A program made the translations under genes and the position numbers. This document shows, piece by piece, positions 7,146 through 11,480 of a DNA stretch of 11,480 bases; position 1 is the first letter of the stretch, and each line of letters opens with the position of its first letter. Source of the stretch: Elusimicrobiota bacterium. Lineage in GTDB: Bacteria > Elusimicrobiota > Elusimicrobia > UBA1565 > UBA9628. The notes under the pieces are model-generated. The model saw nothing but the letters and a program-made list of their open reading frames with translations, did not search any database and was not told the DNA's origin. The stretch spans positions 1 through 11,480 of the forward strand of contig JAHFCD010000019.1 in assembly GCA_023249695.1 (NCBI GenBank), read 5' to 3'.

Positions 7146-7892
7146 CGGGCTGCTCTCGGCCACGCGCGACGCGACGTCGTCCCACACGGGAGCGGCCGCG
7201 ATGGCCAGGAGCAGGAACGCGAGCGGGACCGTCAGCCCGTAGCCGAGATGCTTGAAGCCGAGCGCGCCGAGGCAGCCGCCGGCGACGAACAAGGCGATCA
7301 AGCTCGCGTGGATGCCGAGCTTCTCCCGGTTCGCGAGGACCTTGTCCGCGCGATCAGCGTCGTTCCAGTAGAACAGCTTGCCGAGCTCGATGCCGAGGTC
7401 GGTCGCGTTGCCCGTCATGTGGGTGGTCCGGATCTCGGCGCCGGAGAGCTTGGTGATGATCGCGTTCTGCAGCCCCATCACGAAGCAGAGCAGCAGCACG
7501 GTCAGCGTCGCGAAGTGACCCGAGTAGGCGTCGAGGTTATGCCCGAGCACGCCGAACACCATCAGCAGGCACGACTCGAGCAGCAACGGGAGCGCGTACT
7601 CGCTTTGCAGCTGTTTGCGCCGCGCCCAATTGATCAGGACGGCCGATGTCGCGGCTCCGATCAGGAACGCGGCGAACGAGGCGGCGCCCGTCGCGGCCAG
7701 ACGCGCGTCGCGCGCGGCCAGGTGCTCGGCGATGAAGGACAGCACGCCGGTCATGTGCGAGGTGAATTGCGAGACCGCGAGATAGCCGCCCGCGTTCACC
7801 GCCCCGGCCACGAAGGCCAAGGTCAGGCCGAGGTGACGGTTGGCTTCGCGGGTCCGCTCCCGTCCCGACAAAAAACGGAGGTAGCGTATCAT
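7125..7892 (-). CDS. DUF1275 (YoaK-type) inner-membrane protein
   Basis: A 255-residue integral membrane protein of the DUF1275/YoaK family, whose biochemical role is not established. Six hydrophobic segments can be seen (about 21-40, 68-90, 98-118, 126-146, 195-213 and 220-237). The family's duplicated motif is clear: NAGGYLAVSQFTSHMTG (33-49) in the first half and RTTHMTGNATDLG (155-167) in the second, suggesting two related halves. A charged loop (about 173-193) and an Arg/Ser-rich tail face the cytoplasm by the positive-inside rule. The ATG overlaps the stop of the upstream glycine-zipper gene by one base (TGATG), so translation is probably coupled and the two products may work together. 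It converges on the kinase gene, with 13 bases between the stops. Confidence 0.9.
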   Translation of the reverse strand: MIRYLRFLSGRERTREANRHLGLTLAFVAGAVNAGGYLAVSQFTSHMTGVLSFIAEHLAARDARLAATGAASFAAFLIGAATSAVLINWARRKQLQSEYALPLLLESCLLMVFGVLGHNLDAYSGHFATLTVLLLCFVMGLQNAIITKLSGAEIRTTHMTGNATDLGIELGKLFYWNDADRADKVLANREKLGIHASLIALFVAGGCLGALGFKHLGYGLTVPLAFLLLAIAAAPVWDDVASRVAESSPRRRSTD

Positions 7893-8455
7893 CAGAGAAA
7901 CAGCTTGCCCAGGAAGTGGCCGAGGATGCCGCCCACGACCGCGCCGACCAGTCCGCCGATGGGCCCGCCGAAGGCCGTGCCGATGATCGCGCCCGCGGTC
8001 ACCCCGAAGGCGCCGCCGTAGTCCTTCTTGTGGAACAGCCACGCGGCGGCCAGGCCCAGGCCCAGGCCCGCGGCCGCGCCGACGAGTCCGGCCGTGAACC
8101 AGCCCTGGAGGGCGCCCAGCGCGCCGGATCCGGCCATCATGATTCCGGTCTTGATGCTGGGCTCGTCGCTTTTTTTCTCGACGCCCAGCGGAGGCTCGAT
8201 CTTGGCCGAGAACTCGGCCGGAGTCGGCTTGGCGAGCCGGGACGACGCGCGGGTTTGGCCGGGAGCGATGACGGTCGTGTCGGCGGCAAGGTTGCCGTCG
8301 AACGGCCGCGCGGCCGCCTCGTGCGTCGCCGTCGCGTCGCCGGCCCCGGCGGCGGCTCCGGACAAGAGAGAAGTGTTTTGAACCTGCCCCTTGGCATCCT
8401 CGGCGCGCGCCGGCGCGGGGTATAAAAGGAGGGCGGTCAGCAGGAGGGGTCCCAT
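7892..8455 (-). CDS. Exported glycine-zipper protein, function unknown
   Basis: A 187-residue protein I cannot assign to a named function. The start at 8455 is chosen because a signal peptide follows at once (hydrophobic 2-12, cleavage after ARA at residue 18); the upstream in-frame extension is polar and lacks support. The mature part has a low-complexity Ala/Pro/Thr-rich region (about 20-100) and then a glycine-rich hydrophobic domain (about 104-187) with repeated small-residue spacing such as GTAFGGPIGGLVGAVVGG (159-176), typical of glycine-zipper membrane domains. A short charged loop FHKKDYGG (141-148) divides this into two hairpin-like halves. The last three bases overlap the start of the DUF1275 gene, suggesting a shared job at the membrane. 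An extended -10 sits 8 bases before the start and no Shine-Dalgarno is visible. Confidence 0.78.
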   Translation of the reverse strand: MGPLLLTALLLYPAPARAEDAKGQVQNTSLLSGAAAGAGDATATHEAAARPFDGNLAADTTVIAPGQTRASSRLAKPTPAEFSAKIEPPLGVEKKSDEPSIKTGIMMAGSGALGALQGWFTAGLVGAAAGLGLGLAAAWLFHKKDYGGAFGVTAGAIIGTAFGGPIGGLVGAVVGGILGHFLGKLFL

Positions 8456-8463
8456 GCTTCCGA

Positions 8464-8472
8464 AGGATAGCA
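8464..8472 (-). promoter_or_regulatory. Extended -10 promoter of the glycine-zipper / DUF1275 operon
   Basis: On the minus strand TGC precedes TATCCT, an extended -10 (TGnTATnnT) ending 8 bases before the ATG at 8455. A very short or absent leader is predicted. It belongs to the GCTATC[A/C]T set seen at other starts in this window. Confidence 0.55.
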
Positions 8473-8475
8473 GGC

Positions 8476-8512
8476 GCGGGCTTCTCCCGCCAGGGGCGCA
8501 TTCCCGCGGGAG
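8476..8512. repeat. Overlapping inverted repeats in the divergent intergenic region
   Basis: CTCCCGC (8484-8490) pairs with GCGGGAG (8506-8512) as a perfect 7-base-pair repeat with a 15-base loop. The CCCGC part (8486-8490) could instead pair with GCGGG at 8476-8480. The pairings exclude each other. The block lies just upstream of the minus-strand -10 and upstream of the gene at 8563, so an operator is possible; function is unproven. Confidence 0.3.
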
Positions 8513-8547
8513 TTTATGCAACTTTTTCGGGGGGTCGATCGTCTGAT

Positions 8548-8556
8548 AGGAGGGGG
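8548..8556 (+). promoter_or_regulatory. Strong Shine-Dalgarno of the coiled-coil gene
   Basis: AGGAGGGGG ends 6 bases before the ATG at 8563 and selects it over an ATG at 8558 that meets a stop after two codons. It is the clearest Shine-Dalgarno in the window and contrasts with neighbours that have none. No convincing promoter was found for this gene. Confidence 0.7.
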
Positions 8557-8562
8557 AATGAG

Positions 8563-8946
8563 ATGAAATCACGAGTGATGGCGCTGGCGGCGATGCTGCT
8601 CTTGGCGGGAGCCGCGAGGGCCGGGATTCCGGCTCCGGCGGGGCGGGCGCAAAGGCAGGAGATGCTTGAGGCGCTGCGCGCCGACAAAGCCCGGATCAAG
8701 CGCCTCGCGCTCGAGCAGCACCAGGAGCTCGTCCTGCTTCGCGGCCGGGAGAAGTCCGAGTTGGGGATGGTGCGGGCCTCGGCGGCGCGCGGGTAGACCT
8801 TGCATGCCGCCGTGCTGGAGGTTCGCGAGCGATCGCGGCGGCGACGCCTGGACCTGCGCGCGCGGGGCCGCGAGGAAAGGGGCCGTCTGCGGCGGGCGCT
8901 TAAAAACGACCGCGAGCGGATCCTCGCTCTGCGCCGGAAAAAGTAA
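8563..8946 (+). pseudogene. Small exported coiled-coil protein interrupted by an in-frame TAG
   Basis: The frame opens with a signal peptide (MKSRVMALAAMLLLAG, cleavage after ARA at about residue 20) and continues as a highly charged, Leu-spaced helix rich in Arg, Glu and Lys. A TAG at 8794-8796 ends it after 77 residues. The same frame then stays open for 49 more codons to a TAA at 8944-8946, and those codons encode the same kind of helix (LHAAVLEVRERSRRRRLDLR, then ALKNDRERILALRRKK). This continuity argues that the original product was about 127 residues and that the TAG is a nonsense change, for example from CAG (Gln), a sequencing error, or a readthrough codon. The truncated product could still be made. 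No family recognised; a periplasmic helical protein is all that can be said. Its end overlaps the -10 box of the next gene. Confidence 0.7.
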
Positions 8947-8949
8947 GAT
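8944..8949 (+). promoter_or_regulatory. -10 box of the cytosine deaminase gene, leaderless spacing
   Basis: TAAGAT ends 6 bases before the ATG at 8956 and no Shine-Dalgarno lies between. It overlaps the TAA of the broken coiled-coil gene. No clear -35 is seen. Confidence 0.42.
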
Positions 8950-8955
8950 TCGGTC

Positions 8956-9396
8956 ATGACCGATCAAGAGCTGGTCCGGGAAGCGTACCTCGAGGCGAAG
9001 AAAGGCTATGACGCCGGCGGCCTGCCGATCGGCTCCGTGCTCGTCGACGCGAAAGGGAAGATCGTCGCGCGCGGGCACAACCAGCGCGTGCAGACCGGAG
9101 ATCCGACGGCCCACGCCGAGATCGTCTGCCTGCGCGGCGCCGGCCGCCGCCGCGACTGGCCGGAGCTGACCTTGGTCTCCTCGCTGAGCCCGTGCATCAT
9201 GTGCACCGGGACGGCCCTGCTGTATCGCATACCGCGCGTCGTCGTGGGCGAGAACAAGAACTTCCTCGGCGCCGAGGACCTGTTCGCCGCGCGCGGCGTG
9301 AAGCTCTCGGTCCTTCAGGACGCCGACTGCATCGCGCTGATGGAGCGGTTCGTCCGAGAGAAGCCCGACCTCTGGAACGAGGATATCGGGTTATAG
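8956..9396 (+). CDS. Cytosine deaminase, yeast Fcy1-type
   Basis: Zinc enzyme of the cytidine deaminase fold that most likely converts cytosine to uracil for pyrimidine salvage in the cytoplasm. The 146 residues match the length of the small deaminases. Zinc and catalytic residues are intact: H53 and E55 in the HAE motif, and C80 and C83 in SPCIMC. Beyond these generic motifs it shares features I associate with fungal cytosine deaminase Fcy1: GHNQR with N42, CTGTALLYRIPRVVVGENKNF (82-102, read with F103), and the C-terminal KPDLWNEDIGL with W140 and D143, which in Fcy1 closes over the base. This makes cytosine deaminase likelier than tRNA adenosine or guanine deaminase, but substrate is inferred from memory of the fungal protein. 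A -10 box lies 6 bases before the ATG. No cytosine permease is adjacent. Confidence 0.85.
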   Translation: MTDQELVREAYLEAKKGYDAGGLPIGSVLVDAKGKIVARGHNQRVQTGDPTAHAEIVCLRGAGRRRDWPELTLVSSLSPCIMCTGTALLYRIPRVVVGENKNFLGAEDLFAARGVKLSVLQDADCIALMERFVREKPDLWNEDIGL

Positions 9397-9403
9397 CGCT
9401 AAT

Positions 9404-9412
9404 TGCTATCAT
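9404..9412 (+). promoter_or_regulatory. Extended -10 promoter of tRNA-Leu
   Basis: TGC followed by TATCAT (9407-9412) forms an extended -10, ending 8 bases before the first base of the tRNA. The predicted transcript would start at or within a few bases of the mature 5' end, leaving little for RNase P to remove. It starts 8 bases after the deaminase stop. Confidence 0.6.
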
Positions 9413-9420
9413 CCCTCGTC

Positions 9421-9504
9421 GGGCAGGTGGCGAAACTGGCAGACGCTGGAGACTTAAAATCTCCCGGCCGCAAGGTCATGCGGGTTCGAGTCCCGCCCTG
9501 CCCA
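9421..9504 (+). tRNA. tRNA-Leu (anticodon UAA)
   Basis: An 84-base class II tRNA. The acceptor stem GGGCAGG (9421-9427) pairs with CCTGCCC (9497-9503), followed by discriminator A at 9504. The anticodon stem GGAGA (9448-9452) pairs with TCTCC (9460-9464) around loop CTTAAAA, giving anticodon TAA (9455-9457) for UUA codons, which should be rare at this GC content. A long variable arm occupies about 9465-9479. The T stem GCGGG/CCCGC (9480-9484 and 9492-9496) holds TTCGAGT. The long variable arm and A73 fit leucine. The 3' CCA is not encoded, so it must be added by the CCA enzyme. Confidence 0.96.
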
Positions 9505-9516
9505 TGATTTGACGTT

Positions 9517-9525
9517 TGGTATGAT
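9517..9525 (+). promoter_or_regulatory. Extended -10 promoter of the psd-pssA-dut operon
   Basis: TGG followed by TATGAT (9520-9525; five of six to consensus) is an extended -10 that ends 7 bases before the ATG at 9533. No Shine-Dalgarno lies between, so the operon mRNA is predicted to be leaderless. It sits in the 28-base gap after tRNA-Leu, so the operon may also receive readthrough from the tRNA promoter. Confidence 0.58.
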
Positions 9526-9532
9526 CTAACCG

Positions 9533-10174
9533 ATGAAAATTGCACCCCAGGCGTGGCAGTTCGTGGTTCCGGCCGTCGCGGCCGGCGCCGCCGGCATGTG
9601 GCTGATGGGACGTCCCGCGACCGTGCTGCCCGGTTCCCTCCTCGCCTTCCTCGCCTTCGGCTTCGCCGCGTTCACGCTTTACTTCTTTCGCGATCCCGAG
9701 CGCGACCTGCCGACCGACGGCCGGATCTATTCGCCCGGCGACGGCGTCGTGCTCTCGGTCGCCCGCGAGGGTCCCGGGGACGTGATGACCTGCCGGATCT
9801 TCCTGTCCGTCTTCGACGTCCACATCCAGCGCGCGCCGTGCGCGGGCCGCGTGACGAAGGTCGCCGAGGTCCCGGGCTCCTTCGCCGCGGCGATGAAGGA
9901 CGCCGCGCGCGGCAACTACCGCGTCGTCATGACGATCGAGCCCGAGGGGCGCGGCCTCCTCGTCGTCGAGCAGATCTCCGGCCTCATCGCGCGCCGCATC
10001 GAGTGCTGGCGCAAGCCCGGCGACGTCGTCGCGGCCGGCGAGAAATACGGCATCATCTATTTCGGCTCGCAAGCGGCGGTGCACTTCCCGGCCGGCTCGC
10101 GCTGCACCGTGAAGGTCGGCGACCGCTGCGTCGGCGGCCTGACGCCCATCGGGGAATGGACAAGCAGCTCCTAA
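9533..10174 (+). CDS. psd: Phosphatidylserine decarboxylase, short membrane type
   Basis: Pyruvoyl-dependent enzyme that decarboxylates phosphatidylserine to phosphatidylethanolamine at the inner membrane. At 213 residues it belongs to the short class found next to pssA. Two N-terminal membrane segments (about 9-27 and 30-52) are followed by FFRDPER (51-57), SPGDG with D70 of the self-processing triad, and FDVHIQRAP (94-102) with H97. The self-cleavage site is GS at 178-179 within YFGSQ; S179 would become the pyruvoyl group after cleavage into beta and alpha chains. The residue after that Ser is Gln rather than the Arg or Thr I expect in this family. The last 19 bases overlap the pssA start, indicating coupling. 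The promoter is an extended -10 just upstream of the ATG. Confidence 0.93.
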   Translation: MKIAPQAWQFVVPAVAAGAAGMWLMGRPATVLPGSLLAFLAFGFAAFTLYFFRDPERDLPTDGRIYSPGDGVVLSVAREGPGDVMTCRIFLSVFDVHIQRAPCAGRVTKVAEVPGSFAAAMKDAARGNYRVVMTIEPEGRGLLVVEQISGLIARRIECWRKPGDVVAAGEKYGIIYFGSQAAVHFPAGSRCTVKVGDRCVGGLTPIGEWTSSS

Positions 10175-10968
10175 AGCGGGGCGGGCAGGTCCTCGCGCCC
10201 TCGCTGTTCACGCTCGGCAACATGGCGTGCGGCTTCTACGCGCTGCTGTCCTCCGTTCGCGGGGAATTCGTGTCCTCGGCGACGGCGATCATCGCCGGCA
10301 TGGTCTTCGACGCGCTCGACGGCCGCGTCGCCCGGCTCGTGCACGGCGAGTCCGAGTTCGGCGTCGAGTTCGACTCGATGTCGGACTTCCTGACCTTCGG
10401 CGTGGCCCCGGGCCACATGATGTACGCGTTTATCCTGAAGGATTACGGCGCCTGGGGCTATCCGATCGCCTTCCTGTACACGCTCTGCGGCGGGCTGCGC
10501 CTGGCGCGCTTCAACGCGATGGCGCACACGGGGTCGGGCTCGAAGACGCACTTCACGGGCCTCGCCATTCCGGCGGGGGCCGGCTTCCTGGCGAGCTTCG
10601 TCCTGCTGTATCAGGTCATCGAGGAAGGGCGTCCGGCCGGCACCTGGAAGTTCCTGATGGACCAGATCCCGGCCTTGTACGGCGTGGCGCCCGTGATGGT
10701 CGTCGTCATCGCTTTGCTGATGGTCTCGACGATCCCTTATCCCGCGTTCAAGCAGCCCGGCGTGATCCGGCCCAAGTCGATCACGGCGATCCTGATCCTG
10801 TTCGGCGTGGCCCTGCTTCTTTTCTACTACCCTCTCATGGTGCTGTTTTTCGTCTTTTCCTTCTATGCCCTGCTCGGTCCCGTGTCCTGGCTCGCCCGCG
10901 TGGCCGGCCGCCTCGTGGGCTGGGCGCCGCCGCATCATAACCACGACAACTACGGAGAACACCTGTGA
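10156..10968 (+). CDS. pssA: CDP-diacylglycerol-serine O-phosphatidyltransferase
   Basis: Integral membrane enzyme that joins CDP-diacylglycerol and serine to give phosphatidylserine, the substrate of the decarboxylase encoded just upstream. The CDP-alcohol phosphatidyltransferase signature is complete, with D52, D55, G56, A59, R60, G69, D73 and D77 at the canonical spacing. The N-terminal LFTLGNMACGFYAL (18-31) is typical of the Bacillus/Gram-negative type II PssA. Several hydrophobic segments follow (about 100-117, 136-154, 174-193, 208-224 and 226-248). Length is 270 residues. The ATG at 10156 is chosen because it places this N-terminus correctly, although it lies 19 bases inside psd; the open frame further upstream is only psd in another frame. 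The C-terminus is a hydrophilic His-rich tail (PPHHNHDNYGEHL, 258-270). The stop overlaps the dut start as GTGA. Confidence 0.94.
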   Translation: MDKQLLKRGGQVLAPSLFTLGNMACGFYALLSSVRGEFVSSATAIIAGMVFDALDGRVARLVHGESEFGVEFDSMSDFLTFGVAPGHMMYAFILKDYGAWGYPIAFLYTLCGGLRLARFNAMAHTGSGSKTHFTGLAIPAGAGFLASFVLLYQVIEEGRPAGTWKFLMDQIPALYGVAPVMVVVIALLMVSTIPYPAFKQPGVIRPKSITAILILFGVALLLFYYPLMVLFFVFSFYALLGPVSWLARVAGRLVGWAPPHHNHDNYGEHL

Positions 10969-11402
10969 CGAAGCCCGCCCACGGAATACTCGCGATGCGC
11001 CGCCTCGAGCCGGCCGCGACCCTGCCCACGCGGGCGCATGCCGACGACGCCGGCCTCGATCTGTATTCCCTCGAAGACGCGGAGCTCGCGCCCGGACAAG
11101 GGCAGGTCGTGCACACGGGCGTCGCGATGGCCATTCCCGCGGGGCACGTCGGCCTCGTCTGCGACCGCTCCTCGATGGCCAAGCGCGGGCTGAAAACCGC
11201 GGGCGGCGTGATCGACGCGGGCTACCGCGGCGAAGTGGGCGTCATGCTCTGGAACATCTCGACGCAGACGCACGCGCTCAAGAAGGGCGAGCGCATCGCG
11301 CAGCTTCTCGTGATCCCGATCGCGACCCCCGCCCCCGTGGACTCCGACGACCTCGGCGAGACGGCGCGCGGCGCCGGCGGCTTCGGCTCCACCGGCAAGT
11401 AA
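10965..11402 (+). CDS. dut: Deoxyuridine 5'-triphosphate nucleotidohydrolase (dUTPase)
   Basis: Trimeric cytoplasmic enzyme that hydrolyses dUTP to dUMP and pyrophosphate, keeping uracil out of DNA and feeding thymidylate synthesis. The 145 residues carry all five dUTPase motifs: I DAGLDLYS (28-35), II DRSSMAKRGL (67-76), III GVIDAGYRGEVGV (81-93) with base D84 and stacking Y87, IV GERIAQLLV (108-116), and V RGAGGFGSTGK (135-145), which closes over the triphosphate. The start is a GTG overlapping the pssA stop by 4 bases (GTGA), with GGAGA (10954-10958) 6 bases before it. Linkage to psd-pssA is by transcription rather than by an obvious shared pathway. Confidence 0.96.
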   Translation: MTKPAHGILAMRRLEPAATLPTRAHADDAGLDLYSLEDAELAPGQGQVVHTGVAMAIPAGHVGLVCDRSSMAKRGLKTAGGVIDAGYRGEVGVMLWNISTQTHALKKGERIAQLLVIPIATPAPVDSDDLGETARGAGGFGSTGK

Positions 11403-11448
11403 CGGCCGCCGCCCGCTTAACGCAGTTCGATCAGCGCGAGGCGGCCGT
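11402..11448. terminator. 9-base-pair inverted repeat after dut, possible terminator
   Basis: ACGGCCGCC (11402-11410) and GGCGGCCGT (11440-11448) are perfect inverted copies with a 29-base loop, placed between or across the ends of two convergent genes. No T-run follows and the loop is long, so the case for an intrinsic terminator is weak. Confidence 0.22.
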
Positions 11449-11480
11449 CGGTGCGGAAGGGGTAGCCCTTGTCGTTGAAG
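11417..11480 (-). CDS. 3' end of an unidentified minus-strand gene (partial)
   Basis: Reading the minus strand from the window edge gives about 20 codons ending in TAA at 11419-11417, with a C-terminus of GYPFRTDGRLALIELR. Codon choice (mostly C or G at third positions) matches the neighbours. It converges on dut with a 14-base gap. The fragment is too short to name a family, and a chance open frame cannot be excluded. Confidence 0.5.
   Translation of the reverse strand, partial: FNDKGYPFRTDGRLALIELR

Noticed and set aside
7892..8572. Longer form of the glycine-zipper protein beginning at 8572
   Set aside because: The extra 39 residues are polar and would bury the clear signal peptide that begins at the ATG at 8455. 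The extended -10 also lies inside that extension.
8797..8946. A separate small gene starting after the TAG
   Set aside because: There is no start codon with a ribosome site near the beginning, and the helix reads as a continuation of the upstream frame.
9509..9514. TTGACG as a -35 box for psd
   Set aside because: Only 5 bases separate it from the TATGAT -10, far short of the usual 16-18, so it cannot act as its -35.
1..11480. CRISPR arrays, insertion sequences, phage or defence genes
   Set aside because: No spaced direct repeats, terminal inverted repeats, transposase, integrase or known defence motifs were seen.

Overview
The window is very GC-rich and densely packed with genes. Most genes are run in short operons that overlap by 1, 4 or 19 bases. 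The gene content fits a Gram-negative-type bacterium: a lipoprotein SGNH hydrolase with a LolCDE/YbbAP-like ABC transporter, and phosphatidylserine synthase plus decarboxylase for making phosphatidylethanolamine. I cannot name the phylum from sequence alone. A GC-rich, little-cultured lineage such as Elusimicrobiota is only a guess. No mobile element, CRISPR array or phage gene was seen.

Layout. (1) Minus strand, 2456 to 1: a tesA-ybbA-ybbP-like operon (lipoprotein esterase, ABC ATPase, FtsX-type permease cut by the window edge). (2) Plus strand, 2491 to 7111: a small ferritin-like diiron protein, a phosphate acetyltransferase, and a 998-residue hybrid histidine kinase with two complete kinase cores around one receiver domain. 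(3) Minus strand, 8455 to 7125: an exported glycine-zipper protein and a DUF1275 (YoaK-type) six-helix membrane protein, translationally coupled. (4) Plus strand, 8563 to 11402: a small exported coiled-coil gene broken by an in-frame TAG, a cytosine deaminase of the yeast Fcy1 type, tRNA-Leu(UAA), then psd-pssA-dut. (5) The last about 60 bases hold the 3' end of an unidentified minus-strand gene converging on dut.

How genes work together: PssA makes phosphatidylserine and Psd decarboxylates it to phosphatidylethanolamine. Dut and the cytosine deaminase both touch pyrimidine pools but are in separate transcription units. The esterase and ABC pair probably act together at the cell envelope.

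The most notable signal is regulatory. At six protein gene starts and at the tRNA, a -10-like hexamer (four times as GCTATC[A/C]T) lies only 5 to 8 bases before the first base of the gene, which predicts leaderless transcripts. The genes that instead have a clear Shine-Dalgarno and no close -10 are the kinase, the broken coiled-coil gene and the internal operon gene dut. Other points worth checking are the double-core kinase, the amber-interrupted gene and the coupled glycine-zipper/DUF1275 pair. I saw no clear evidence of a wholly new multi-gene system.
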